From the NCBI GenBank assembly GCA_949987565.1, contig OX465102.1, forward strand, positions 18,673,493-18,737,492: a stretch of 64,000 bases of DNA. The letters are read 5' to 3'. This stretch comes from Luidia sarsii. Lineage: Eukaryota; Echinodermata; Asteroidea; Paxillosida; Luidiidae. The notes under the pieces were generated by a model. That model was not told the origin of the DNA and ran no database searches. It saw nothing but the letters and a program-made list of their open reading frames with translations. The position numbers were made by a program, and so were the translations under genes. Positions 1 to 11,653 of the stretch are shown here, one piece after another (the first letter of the stretch is position 1; every line of letters starts with the position of its first letter).

Positions 1-29
1 TCTCTCACCGTCATGGGTTTGAAATCTAT

Positions 30-235
30 CTCTCCGTCTTGCGCATTGAGGTCTCGGTCTCAGTCTTGAGCATTGATGTCCCAGACTCGGTCATGGGCGC
101 TGAGGTCTTAGTCTTGGGAATTGAGGTATCGGTCTTAGTATTGGGCATTGAGATCTCGGTCTCAGTCTTGAGCAATGAGGTCCTAGACCCAGTCATGGGC
201 ATTGGGGTCTTAGTCTCGGGCATTCAGATCTGGAT
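30..235. repeat. 27-bp minisatellite
   Basis: Imperfect tandem copies of a unit of about 27 bp (core ATTGAGGTCTCGGTC, then TTAGTCTTGGGC), with some 21-bp variants. The array reads open on the + strand as a degenerate nine-residue repeat (IEVSVLVLG-like), in the same frame as the CNBD exon that follows. It is probably intronic, because a good splice acceptor lies at 310, but it could be exonised. Confidence 0.75.
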
Positions 236-310
236 CACGGTGTCGGACATTGAACTCTCGAAACACTTCTTGGACCTAGTTCGCAACTCTTGGCGTGTTC
301 CCTATCACAG

Positions 311-3300
311 GTACGAGCCCCGCCGAATCATCCTGAAGGAAGGTCACCAAGCGTCTGGCTTCTACATCATCCTGTCAGGAACCTGTCTGGTCAACCAGAA
401 AGATATCGACCCGAGGAATAACGAGACATTTGTGAGCACCGTGGATGAGATACACTCGGGAGATTCGTTCGGGGTAAGCCGATTCGACTGCAAGTATTAT
501 ATGAAAGTCAGTCTACAACCTATATTGTGCTCGGGCGTAGGCCAAATAGCTTACGTAACTCATGCGGTTACCGTACGGTCCTCTGAACCGTAGGCTACAT
601 CGTTTACATAGCGGGTAAAATATACAAAGCAGTAAGAAATCAACAATACAGAGAAATTTTCTTCGTATAATAGAACCTACAACGTGAGACGGCGGGTACC
701 CGTCCCAAGGTACATGTACATGTACCTTACTCCAGTCCTGGACTTGCGGCACCCTATAGGTTTTTATTTTTCGAAAGGCCGGTTTAGGTTTCGGCTCCGG
801 CTTTGTGTTTGTTATCCAAAAGCTGAAAGTGAAGGTTGGGGTTCTTTGTTGAAGTTTTGAATTCTTTTTCGAAACGCAGTATATATAACCTTCAAAACTA
901 CATTCACATCCCAGAACTGCTGTAGCAAGGCTTACAATTATTGATTGCTTGCATCGCTGCTGACTGTCATTCTATTTCATCAATAGAATAGAAAAATATA
1001 GTATAATAATCTAGAGATCGGGTACACTAAGCCAGGTGGCCCGAGGTCTAGTTCAGGTCCAGGCAAATTTTTAATTTTTTTTGTTCCTGTTTGCTTGAAA
1101 GCAATTTATCCTTAGCAATATACATGTACAGTGAAGTATTACTCCGAAATGTTTCCATGATTGCTTCTTGTGCATTCTTTTCATATTTTAGTACATGGAA
1201 TATGCACATAACTGTTTTCTTTTGGACCCATTCGTCCATTGTAGAGCCTTGAGTTGCTGAATGACTGCACGCGAACGGTCAGTATTGTCTGCAGAGACGA
1301 ATGCGAGGTGTTACTTGTTAACAAAGAGGTGAGTAATACAACGAACTACAGACTGTATAGCATTCTCCTGACGACTGGCATGGTACACACTTCCCGAAAC
1401 GTTACCGCCTCTTTTCAGAGCCACACTCCATCTCACAAGAGATGATTTACATGGTATCACCGCCAAGGAGAAGGCAAGATGGGGGTGATGGGGGTGGAGA
1501 AGAGCGGAAGAATTTAGAGAAGGAGAAGAAAGACGAAGAGGGAGGAGGAAGAGGAAAAGTGGAGGATGAGGAGGAAAGGGGAGAAGAAAACGAGATATTG
1601 GAAGAGGAGGAAGAGGAGTAGGAGGATGAGAAGGAAACGAAGGGGGAGAGTAGGTTGAGAAAGACAATGATGAGAAGGAAGAGGGGGTAGCAGACCGAAT
1701 ATTTCTTGCAAAGTAAAAAAATAAGGATTGATCACCCAATCTTCTTATTTCGTATGAGAAAGCTAGGCAGTGTCGCTCAGCTTCTACAGCCAGCACACTG
1801 TCATGGTTTGGGGTTTTCTGTTTCCATTCGACAGGATTTCGACGTCCTAATCAAACAGCCATTCGAAGAGGAGAGAGAGAAACTGCTCGCCTACTGCACC
1901 GCCCAGAACGTCTTCGAGAACCCGCCGACCAGTTTCGACTTTCGGCAGGACCATCACGCCGTATCGGCCAAGAAATTTAAGTAAGTGTCGGCTTGTTTAC
2001 GACAAGCGTCGGCAAAAGTGGGACAAGGGTCGTCCGCGGCTGGGAATCCAAGGAGGAAACACGCTAACAGGGAAATATATGTGGAAATAAATCACTCGAA
2101 CATGTGGGGGCAAAATGTAGTGCAATGCAGGGCATATATTGAAAAAGAAAATGTTGATAAAGACTGTTCAAGAACCGATTAACCTCAAAATGATACGCCA
2201 TGGGAAATTAAAATGTCATTTTATGCAGTGAAAAAAAAACGTGATTCCTTACGGGGCTCACGGGATTCCTTTGACTGAATAAAGCATAACTTTGAAATAA
2301 TAAGTCACTTTGGATAAGTTTTAAACTAAGAGTAGTACGTAATTTGTCTTTTCACGAATGAAAACCCCGTTTGTTTAAGTCAGGTTTATTCCTTTCAACG
2401 TGTTTTATGCGTTTGCGTACTGAGGAGGAAACGAGAATGATGAATTGTAAATTTAACACAAAATCTGAATTCAATGTCCGAGGCCGGAAATAACGTAGAA
2501 GTCTTTGCGAACTGGCAGCAGCCGCTGAGTATAGTGTGGCTTCCATTGACTCGTGCGTAACTTGAAGCCGTAGGCAGTGAATTCGGACAGACCATACCTA
2601 TACTGAACTCGAAGATGAAGCTTTTTCTTCAAAAACACACACACCTTAAGCACGAGAGGACGCCCTTGTCAAGAAGTAAAATAAACGTTGCTCATTGGTC
2701 ATTCCTGTGTACAGAGCTTGTGCACAGCGCAGGTTCCATTGTTTCGTTTGGCCTTTGAGATGTGTCATGATGACGTCAATTCACACCTGCTATAATGTCG
2801 GAGGGTCTAGGCGCTTTTCTGGCGAGTCAATGCGAGCAACAGAGAACAGATGCGTTTTGAAAATAGCACTTGAGAGTTAGTAACAATTAGTCGCACAAAA
2901 GTAGATGAGGGACTGACGTTTCGATCCTCGCATGACCCTTCTCAAAGGCATGGAAACGCAATACCCTATTTGCCAATTTTGTCATTAGTCAATAAGCAGT
3001 TAGGCGTCTTGAGGTGTGCGTTTTTATGCAGTTGTTGCGCTCCACAGTGATCCACCAGTTCATAGTTTTCATTTGTTTGATTTACAGACCAGGCGTTGTC
3101 ATCACGAATGACATTAGTGAGAGTGATTTCATCTTCGTCGTTCGATCTGTAAGTCCGTTTGAATCATTATCTAGCAATTCCATCCATGCTGACTAGCCAG
3201 TAAAAATTGGAGTGCATAAGCTTCGTAAGAGCAAGTACTTCATGGGATGCAAATACCGTTTGTTCCTATAAATGCTCGCATCGTTATAAAGCGTGCTTTT

Positions 3301-6300
3301 AGATTGTCCCATGCATTGCATCTGACGGGATATAGTTCAAAATGTTTTCAATTGTTGACCAGATAGAGACATTACTGTTTCGATTGCAAGAATAACTTTT
3401 TCCGATTCTAGAAAAAATGCTTCTGGAAATATTTATTAAAAGTGTGAAATAAGAGGTATGAGCTCTTAAAGTGCATTTTTTCAATACACAGTAGCACTTC
3501 AGGTGCATCAAAGTAGCTCTTACGAGGTGCACAGATTTCTGCTCAGCCATCGGTGCTAAACTAGCGCGCCGAGTGGAATCACTATTGAAGCTCTTCAAAG
3601 AGATGAAAAATTAACCTTAAAGATTGAAATTTAGCACTTCAATTTTTGAGTGTAAACAATGCAGACACCACTGCACCACTGAAGGCCCGATTGTGGACTC
3701 ATTTTGTTTTGCAGGGAAAGTGCCGAGTCATATCGGAGGTGAAGGAGATCAAGGGCAAACCTTCCCCCAGAAGGAAGCCATCCAGTCTCAGGAAATACAG
3801 CGACGACATCGCTCTCAAACGAACTCGTGAGTAGTCATCACCCATTCACCTTTGCACCATGTTGCAACCCGTCTGGTAACCTGTCCCCTTGAACCCGACC
3901 TCATTGGTCAACCTAATAGACCTTTCCTATGAAATAGCGCATGCGCTTAACTAAATTGGTGTGCTAGCGGGCTGCCAACCAATCATAGTTTTCCACGGGC
4001 GTGCGCGCGTTCCTTCTCACTAACAGTTTTGGCGTGCGGTCATTGGCTATTCAGCGTCTCCTGCGCGCATATTTCGAAACCTGCACGCAACGCGCACTCG
4101 TTTGCCTACCAATTTAGTCAAGGGCATGTGCCAGCTCTTATTTGCATATTTCATGGGAAAGGTCCATCCTGTCTCCGTGTAGTATCACCCCTTGTCCTTC
4201 GCTGTCTACGCTGAGAGCCATAAAGCAATGCTGTAATCTCGCTGTCCATTTCAGCCAACCCAAAAGGCCTAAGGTTTAATGTTGGTAATGAAATGTTGCC
4301 GAAAAAGTTTCAATCTGCTTACAGATTAAGATTAATGACCAAAAGGAAAATCTCGATATAGGTAAAAGGCATGGTGTTCTGATCCATAACAGGACCTTCC
4401 TGAAAGGCCGATAAATGTCCTGCTAGAATCGAAACGCCAGTCCCTCTGCATAAATTGTTAAAATTATAAAATTATCGATTAAATAGACCTTTCATGATAA
4501 GTCACATTATCCTTTCCTCTTTGATTTTTTTAAATCGATAAAGTGACAATTGTAGGCCTAGGCACACTTTATTAAGTGAATAAAAAACTGTTGTAAACTA
4601 ATCATTGACCTGCAATAATTATATAAATATCAAAAGTTAGAGGGCCTGAGGTTTCGATCCTAGCTGGACCTTTCTCAAAGCCAAAGCGAACATTCTCCCG
4701 TCATTAGGTAACTCCATTACCTCAATTCCTCGATCTTTTATTTGATCTCACCAGAGCCGCCAAAAGACTGGAGGAGGTTACCTTCTGAACCTTTTGAAAT
4801 CAAACGACAAAAGACGTTCCCTTCGCTGACAAGGAAACCCGTAAGTCCCAGCCCATCTTGTATGGAAGAGGTTCTCTCCCTCAAATTAGCGCCATTATTG
4901 TACATTACATTTTCTAGTTAGTTGAGTTCCATTTGGTGTTTCGGCAAATTATGGTTTTTGAAGCAAGGTACCGGTAGAATCTGCTACCAATAAACCCACG
5001 TGAAGATAATACATGTATGCTGCTCTTGAAATTGCACGCATGGTGTCATTGCAAACCTCTTACATTGTAAATCCACCGTACAAACCTTCGTATCTCATGG
5101 ATGTCAGCACAGACCTTCGTATCTCATGGATGTCAGCACAGACCTTCGTATCTCATGGATGTCAGCACAGACCTTCGTACATTCAACCCACCATTGCAAA
5201 CCCTCATTATCCCATATACTATATTTACGCCATTGCTTCGCTGGCCTGTCAATTCATATTTTTTTTAATGGCAAAGACAACTTTGACTGGACTGGAACAT
5301 GAACCTGAGACCGCTGGTTTTGCGTAAACCATCGCTCAAACCATCTGAGCTTTCATGCCCGTAGATGGTGGCCTTCTCAAATAAGCCTAGTCAACTAGTC
5401 TTTGCCGGAGAAGGCCAGTCAGTCAGAAGCATTAAACCATTAATTGCCGTTAACACGAGTATAAAAATAACCATAACCATTTCCCAATACAATCCAGGAA
5501 AGTGCATCGATGTCACGCGATCATCCCCCTTTCTTCCAGCGCACTGCCATCCACTCCATCAAATTCCCCAAACTGACGTGCAGAGATCATCGACCAAGCA
5601 TTATCGTACGCACTCGTTATGATCATTCATTTCATATACTTGTATTAACTCACCACAGTGTTATCATATTCATCCACTTCACTGCTTATTATTACTTTCC
5701 TTCATTCTTTATTTGACCGCATGTGTTGAAGTCATCAAACCGCCGAGCCCAAGCCCGAGCCCAAGCCTCCAGTTTGCAAAAAGTCCTTTAATAGTTAACG
5801 ACCCTGTCCGTTCACATGACCTCTGATTCTTAATTGCTCGCACTGTCATACACTTTACGTCTGTCTATGCCTCTGCATTCGCAATTCGATAAATGAATTG
5901 CGTTAAAGAACACAGAGAGTTCAACCGGACTTTGGATTTGAAGCCGAGTTGTTTGAGCGTACTGTCCAGCGCATCCAAAAACCTGTACAATCTGGCCCTG
6001 AAGAGGGCGTCCTTCCCAAATTGTAGTCAGCTATCTTTTCTCGGGTGTGTTTGTGTCTCGTGAGAAGCAGTTAGCCATTTACTTATTTCTGGGAAATCAT
6101 CCCCCTGTTGATTGAATGCAAACAAACTACGCGTAGTGTCGTACACCAGGTTGCATCAGCTAGGGGATCACATCAAACTGATACATGTTTGCATGATGTT
6201 CCTCAATTGTTTGAATATTAACCCACATGTCTAGCCATGTGACTCAGTTGTGTTTTGTTTGTTTGTCTTGTATCGATAAGATGTGCCCACCAGTCTGCTG

Positions 6301-9300
6301 ATACTAATATCAGCCGATTGCTGCACGACCTCTGATTCTTAATCCATAACTCAAATGACTAGTCGTGTGACTTATGAGTACACAGTTCTCTGAGCTGAGC
6401 CGTATATTGATACCATGGTGGTTTGGACATCATCATCATCATCCCCATCATCATACCATCTTTGACATCATCACCATCATCATCATTTTCGCAAAGCTAG
6501 AAATCACCCGCAGTGGTCTTGCCCCGACGCCAAAGCTTTGCTTGCCTGTCACAGGCAAGATACGCATCTCAATCTGTTGCCAAATTTAACCCTTGCGCAA
6601 TCTGTTCGGGTTAGACTGGACTACCCTTAACCCACCCCTAACTTTAATCCTGACCGCAACCCTTATCCTAACCCTAATCCTATAACCCCCAAGTTTGAAG
6701 TTTGCGCAAGGGGATTTGCGCAACCTTTACGGCTTAATGGCCAACAGTTCCTTCTCTTGTCGCATAACATGCCTTTCTGATCTAAATGTATCATACCTTT
6801 AGGATAATGCAACGATGTATTTTTCATTCAATGTCTCCTCGACAATCATTCCTTCACATTGCATCATGCCTGACTTATAGGCAGTGAAATTGTATCTAAT
6901 ATAATTTTGATCCATCATGTCCTTCAGTGTCAGTGTTGTTTTTCTTGAAATATTTCCCGGCGTTTCCATCCAAATTGGACATTAGCCATAGGCAGAATGT
7001 TTCCTGAACGATTTCTCAAACCATTGAGTAATAACGACTTCTGGATATAGCACTCAAGACTTACCGGTTGGGGGAAGTGAACACGCATTTATTCAATGAG
7101 GTCATGCCCTTATTCGACGTGATAAACTCTGAGTGCTCAGTGCTCGATGCCTGAAGAAAGTATTTCAGATAGCTCGGGCGGGATTTGAACCCGCGACTCC
7201 CGATTTCTAGTACGGACGTCTTAACCACTTAACCACCGAGCTGATCGAGGTCGTGTGGTGGATTCGAACATTGTATAGCGGAATTTTTCACGGAATGTCT
7301 GATACCATTACAAGCTTCATGACAAGTATAAAGTAGTTTCTCAAATTTGGAAATGTCCGGAAACTTTTGGCACTTTGCAAATTGCTGTAGCCCCTCTTTG
7401 AAGACCCTGCTTAAAACAGGCGGGGTGAATGATCCTTTGTTTAGCAGCCTCCAACTCTAATATGTCTCTGCTCACTCTCTGATGAACAACAGCCACTGCA
7501 GTGGCGTGTGTCGAGTATCCGGGCAGATTTAAACTGCTCAGCCAGCAGCTTCAATCTGTGTGTTGTGACTGATGGGGTAGTCCGTGACATGAAAGCTTAA
7601 TATGCACTCATCCCTCCCATCTGGTTCTAGTCTTTAGTGTTATCCATACGTTGTTATTAATATTCAGTTCGACTTACACGGCTGTCCTGACGCATCAGCA
7701 GTTCATCGAACAATGATTCAACGCCAATGTTTTGATTTTTTGTTCACAGAAATCCATGGACGTCGATGGCATGGACCACACAAACATGCCTCCCGTTTTG
7801 CCGAAAAGCTTGTTCGAAGGAAGTGAACGGAGTAGCTATGACGGAGAAGGTACGGCACTAGCATTGTCAGTGAACCGGATTGAAGCTGTCGGTATCATGA
7901 AGTGTATAATTGTGTTTCAAGATGTCGAATATTTATTGCCTTTAAGTGGATTTATCATTTCGAATGTACACCACATTGTCCACAAAACATATTCAAAACT
8001 GACAGTTGATGAGTTAAGTCCCCAGACCGGGATTGTCAAGTTCAGTGAGTCGGTAGGGACGACCCGTCACATTACAGCTATTGATGACATGACCATGAGT
8101 TTGCATTTCACCATACGGACAGTTATCTGAGTCTGCGATATCCCCACTCAAATGTTCAAACTCGCTGCAAATCGACCAGCATCATGACTGCGGTCTGTGC
8201 AGCTGTACGCATGGCTCTCTGTGAAGGTTGTGTGCACAGGGGAATTTTGATATAATCAGGGGTGGATTTAACCATGGAGGAAACAAAGCCTTACGATGCA
8301 TCCTTTAGCCGTTCCGCACTGGACTTATTTGTTACCGAGCCCGTGGGTAACATTCTAATGGGTAAATCTTCCCGGCGTCCGCACTTGGACTATCGACTCG
8401 GGTGAACTAACCGAGACGATCGGTAAAACTAACCGACTCATGTGCATGTACTCTAGGTACACAAACACGTTGTTACCCCGCGCCCACACGAGTCTTGCAT
8501 ACAGTAACTTAACATATGCGGGGCGCCGGATGTGTTTTTTTACCGAGTCGTTTACCGAGACGTCGTGTCCGGATTGGACTCTACTCTGTTAAACTGACCT
8601 GGTAAATTTAACTGAGCAGAAGTTGGTCAGTCGAGTCGGGTAATTTACCTGGGAGGAAAACGTCCTGGGCTGTCCGCACTGGACTTAAAATGATCAAGTT
8701 ACCCATTTGCTCGGTCAGTTTACCCAAATTAAGTCCAGTGCGGACAGTGTCCTGCGAGTTTAGTGTATCGCTCATCGCCTTGCGATTGATCGTAAGTATG
8801 TGCTTGATGACGTCGACCCCAGACCTGGCACCTTTCTGGCGCCGTGTTGCCGTCATCTTTCCTTGCCTCTCTCGCGACCTAGCATGCGCTCGAGAGCATG
8901 AACTGCGTTATGATTGAAGGCATTGGAACTTTATTGTTCCCCACCGCTGACAACTTATTGTTGGCAAAGGTGTGTATTCCATTGTTCTTTTGTTTCGAGT
9001 CACAGTTGCTCAGTGCTCCTGTTGTGGCTTTTTTTTATTACAGATTCCTTCGACGAATCTGGTTCAGATACAACATGGCAACGAGTTGCCATGACATCGA
9101 AAACTGGCGCTGAGAGAGAGGTTGGTATCCAATATGATGTTTTTTCAGTGACTATGTTTTGGGTTAAAACATTTTGTTCAACACGAACAACGACGACAAC
9201 AACGGCCACATTGGCTCCCACGACCGTTGTGGTCGGGGCCATCCACCACCACAACACCACCACCACCAACAACACTACTAGATGCGGACCTTTATCAACA

Positions 9301-10698
9301 ATACCATTTGTTTAACTTAGGCCCCATACAACATCGGTAAAATTCAAATGATTGCCACAAATTGCGTGTTAAACCATTAAACATTCCAAAAAAGAAATCC
9401 TGCGAAGGTGTCAGCTCAAATGGTAATCCGAGATTGTAGAAAAGGGCAAAATACCGTCACGGTTTTCGCACTGTTCTAAAGTGCAAGAAAAAAACAATAG
9501 TTTATTACTCGCGAGTAGTAAACTGTTTGTCGACGTTTGAGTGAAGATTTCTCGAGAAGTGCAGCATCCCAGAAGGTAAGATTTCAACATGAGGATTCTA
9601 TCATTGCCATCTACAAACTGTGGAAATTAGAAGGAAATATTTGGACATTGATGTTTTCCGATATTCCCAATGTTGTATTGGGTATTTAACTATTTGTTGT
9701 GTGTGTTTTCCCATGCCCTGCGATGTAATAGAAGCGAAGGAGTCCTCCTCCAAGTCGACTCAGGTCCACGTACGCCGAGGTTGCTCATCTCAGAGAAGGC
9801 GATGTATTTGTAAGTCACTACATCGAGCAAACTTAGATTACATTGGAAGGAACTAGGGAAAGGTGCTGTAGGGGACAAAACGTCAGGCCTATCTATAGGG
9901 TTGTTCGATTTGTAAATTGCATGCCAGTATGGCTTGTAAGCAGTTTGCGAGATTATTTAGTTCTGTTGTTCTGAAGTATCGTTAGTGAATCATGTTGGAA
10001 ACTGAGAAGAACTTTAAAGGCCCTATTGGTAAAGGTCAAACGATTGCCACAGTTTGTGTATTAAACCATTAAACACCCCTAAAAAGCAATCCTGCGAAGG
10101 TTTTAGCTCAACTGTCCTTTGACAGTTCAAATGAAGGCAGTTCTATGTTTCGATTGGTTGCCAGGGCGTGGAAACCTTGGTAACGAGCAGCCAATCGGAT
10201 TCTCGTCTTAGTCTGGTCAGCGAGGGAGCTGATTGCATCATCATATCGAAGAAGTTCTTCGCAACTCAAGCCACAGTCGCCACGATCCAACAGTCCACGA
10301 GGAAAGTAAGTACAGTACTCTCGTGCTGTGGCACGGTAATTTTTGGCTAATTGACCGATTGCGGCCTATAGGTCAGGTGACCTTTATTGGGTATCAAACA
10401 ATCACCAAATATGGCGGCCCCTATATCAATGTGCCGCTATTGTAAAGTACGTGATGATTGCCGCACTAGTTTGTTCGATCGAGGCTTTTCTTTCTCGGAA
10501 TCTATTACGAATATTCCGGAGTTTGTACCCGGGACCTTCTAACTCTGCATTTCATCATTGCAGGCAATTGAGTACCCTTCGGCTTCGTACACACTGGACA
10601 GAATCCACCAAGCGAGGGCGTGGTCCACGTATAAAGAAGCCGTGGTGAAAGATGTGTGCAATCGGAAGATGCTCAAAGTCAGCGAATCCAGCAGGTGA
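311..10698 (+). CDS. CNBD2: CNBD2-like cyclic nucleotide-binding domain protein (3' part of gene)
   Basis: Eleven coding exons were joined by GT-AG sites and matching phases: 311-473, 1245-1328, 1835-1980, 3088-3148, 3715-3826, 4755-4840, 7750-7849, 9044-9120, 9732-9809, 10165-10305 and 10564-10698 (TGA). About 393 residues are visible; the N-terminus lies left of the window. The first CNBD (about residues 1-95) shows the KEGHQASGFYIILSG strand/turn, GDSFG, then LNDCTRTVSIVC and CEVLLVNKEDF. The Glu of the usual FGE phosphate-binding cassette is Ser here, although the RT pair remains, so cyclic nucleotide binding is doubtful. A second CNBD starts at about 132 (GVVITNDISESDFIFVV) and resumes at about 293 (LREGDVFG, then LSLVSEGADCIIISKKFF). 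Between them, exons 5-9 encode a Ser/Arg/Lys-rich, probably disordered insert of about 125 residues. Vertebrate CNBD2 is linked to sperm flagella; a similar role here is inference. The first exon could also start further left, since the frame is open to position 39. Confidence 0.85.
770..900. mobile_element. MITE-like repeat, family D copy (partial)
   Basis: Shares the order 'ggttt(c)ggctccggctt', 'atccaaaagctgaaa', 'ggttctttgttgaagtt' with the copy at 20,400-20,530, and more weakly with 11,654-11,892 and 38,950-39,150. It lies in an intron of the CNBD2-like gene. Confidence 0.55.
1485..1695. repeat. Purine-rich (GGA/GAA) low-complexity tract
   Basis: About 200 bp made almost only of G and A on the + strand (AGGAGGAAGAGGAG-like) within a CNBD2-like intron. 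The long ORF on the opposite strand here is a product of this composition. Confidence 0.85.
3919..4166. mobile_element. MITE with 21-bp terminal inverted repeats
   Basis: Left end ATAGACCTTTCCTATGAAAT and right end (reverse complement) ATGGACCTTTCCCATGAAAT form imperfect inverted repeats about 245 bp apart. The interior is GC-rich with several palindromes, including GCGCATGCGC near the left end. A left-end fragment (AATAGACCTTTCATGATAAG) recurs at about 4,484. It sits in the intron between CNBD2-like exons 5 and 6. Confidence 0.65.
5084..5179. repeat. 29-bp tandem repeat, 3.3 copies
   Basis: Three identical 29-bp units (each ACCTTCGTATC + TCATGGATG + TCAGCACAG) at 5084, 5113 and 5142, then a 9-bp partial unit. 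The lack of divergence suggests recent expansion or slippage. Confidence 0.9.
5270..5470 (-). mobile_element. SINE-1 (tRNA-derived) copy
   Basis: On the minus strand it carries a degenerate tRNA-like module (CTGAGCTTTCATGCCC...GGTCTCAGGTTC region) and the family's flanking block (AGTCAACTAGTCTTTGCCGG, then CAGTCAGAAGCATTAAACC). It matches copies at 13.1, 27.0, 41.9 and 53.7 kb. Confidence 0.6.
6430..6490. repeat. CAT/ATC microsatellite
   Basis: Runs of CATCATCATC and related triplets on the + strand, within the intron between CNBD2-like exons 6 and 7. Confidence 0.85.
6588..6727. repeat. Short element with TTGCGCAAGGG inverted ends
   Basis: Begins CCCTTGCGCAA and ends TTGCGCAAGGGG, about 135 bp apart. 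The inside is rich in CCCTAACC/CCTTAACC-type telomere-like pentamers and hexamers. No coding potential. Confidence 0.5.
7110..7260 (-). mobile_element. SINE-2 (tRNA-Ser-like head) copy
   Basis: Bases 7172-7241 on the minus strand have paired ends GCTCGG/CCGAGC, an A-box-like TGGTTAAGTGG and a perfect B-box-like GGTTCAAATCC, with a CTAGAAA anticodon-loop-like stretch. The anticodon stem does not pair. The flank TGAGTGCTCAGTGCT is shared with the copy at 13.75 kb. It is therefore a SINE rather than a working tRNA gene. Confidence 0.65.
8313..8746. mobile_element. Foldback/MITE element, TCCGCACTGGACTTA ends
   Basis: Left end TCCGCACTGGACTTATTTG followed by TTACCGAGC; right end TAAGTCCAGTGCGGAC (8730-8745). 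A further inverted copy, GTCCGCACTGGACTTA, at 8672 makes the last 74 bp a hairpin on their own. The interior repeats phrases such as ACCGAG and GGTAA. It lies in the intron between CNBD2-like exons 7 and 8. Confidence 0.7.
9180..9290. repeat. ACA/ACG/ACC triplet-rich tract
   Basis: CAACGACGACAACAACGG... then CACCACCACAACACC... on the + strand, just after CNBD2-like exon 8. Simple-sequence expansion; the ORFs across it are composition artefacts. Confidence 0.85.
9312..9690 (+). mobile_element. MITE family C (TTAA-ended), copy 1
   Basis: Begins TTAACTTAGGCCCCATACAA and ends CCCAATGTTGTATTGGGTAT + TTAA. Terminal inverted repeat core AATACAACATTGG. Internal landmarks are GATTGCCACA, AATCCTGCGAAGG, AGCTCAAATGGTAA, TTTGAGTGAAGATTTCTCG and AGATTTCAACATGA. 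It ends about 40 bp before CNBD2-like exon 9. Confidence 0.8.
10014..10115 (+). mobile_element. MITE family C, 5' fragment
   Basis: TTAAAGGCCCTATTGGTAAAG, then GATTGCCACAGTTTGTGTAT, ATTAAACACCCC and AATCCTGCGAAGG. Only about the first 100 bp of the element is present, ending about 50 bp before CNBD2-like exon 10. Confidence 0.75.
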
Positions 10699-10819
10699 CG
10701 ACGATAATTGTCTTAAAAAAAGCCGTGGGTAGAATTGCAACAGACCATGAAGAATACCACCAGGTTTGCCGTTCGTTACCTGCAAGCTGGGTTGGCATGT
10801 ACTAAGTGCGAGAATTTAC

Positions 10820-11035
10820 GAGAGTACTGGACAAGTCACAAGAATACTCCATAATTCACGAGAATCCACGATAATTCGCGAGAATCCACGATAATTCGCG
10901 AGAATCCACGATAATACTCGATACGTCACGAGAATCCACGAGAATCCACGAGAATACTCGATACTTCACGATAATCCAATTCACGAGAATACCTGTACCT
11001 GAGAATACACGAGAAAACTCGGGAATTCAAGAGAG
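10820..11035. repeat. Minisatellite, GAGAATCCACGATAATTCGC-type unit
   Basis: A run of 15-20 bp units built from CACGAGAAT(AC/CCAC) and GATAATTCGC, roughly 12 copies, irregular. It starts about 120 bp downstream of the CNBD2-like stop codon, so it may lie in its 3' UTR. Confidence 0.8.
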
Positions 11036-11653
11036 TTGTTTCAAGCTATAAGGCGCAGGAAGAAATCTCTCCCCGCATGTGATGTGCATCACTTAACAGC
11101 ACTACAAAGCAAATCCATTTTCATCATAGAAAAAAACAATCCATGCGCCAAATGGCGAGAACGCCCGCGGCCCCGATAAGACGAGGTATCGAATAATTCG
11201 AACATTTCTGGTCGGTCCGAAGGACCTCGTTTTAACGAGTCTCGACTGCATGTACTCGGGAAAATAATAGACCGATTGCACGACCAATGTGTACATGCCA
11301 TCAGGTGACTTATAGTGGGTATTTTTGCATCTCATATGGTGCAGAACAGGATTGGAAATGAGCAAAGAAGACTTTCATATTGTCCACATTCTGTCCCCAT
11401 TTCCATCGCTGAATGAAATTTAAAAAAAATCACTATAAGTGTCGTGATGGTATTGTAAACAGTGGTCGCGCAATCGGTCTGTTAACTCCAGTTCCACTTC
11501 TGCCATTGCTGTGAACGAGGTACCAGATCCCCGGAACCAGATGGTGGGAGTTCACGATGCCCATTCGAGCGCTAGCGTAGGGTGTATTGTTAACTTGGTT
11601 ATTCTCAGGGCATACTGATACAGAGTCAGCTATCGCGGTTCCAATGATTATGC

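Noticed and set aside
1311..1796. 161-residue Pro/Ser/Leu-rich ORF on the minus strand
   Set aside because: Lies across a GGA/GAA tract and antisense to a CNBD2-like exon.
6640..6700. Interstitial telomere
   Set aside because: Only a few irregular CCCTAACC words, framed by inverted ends; not a regular telomere array.
7172..7241. A tRNA-Ser-like gene on the minus strand
   Set aside because: A/B boxes and the acceptor ends look right, but the anticodon stem does not pair and the flank is shared with a second, truncated copy at 13.75 kb, so it is a SINE head.
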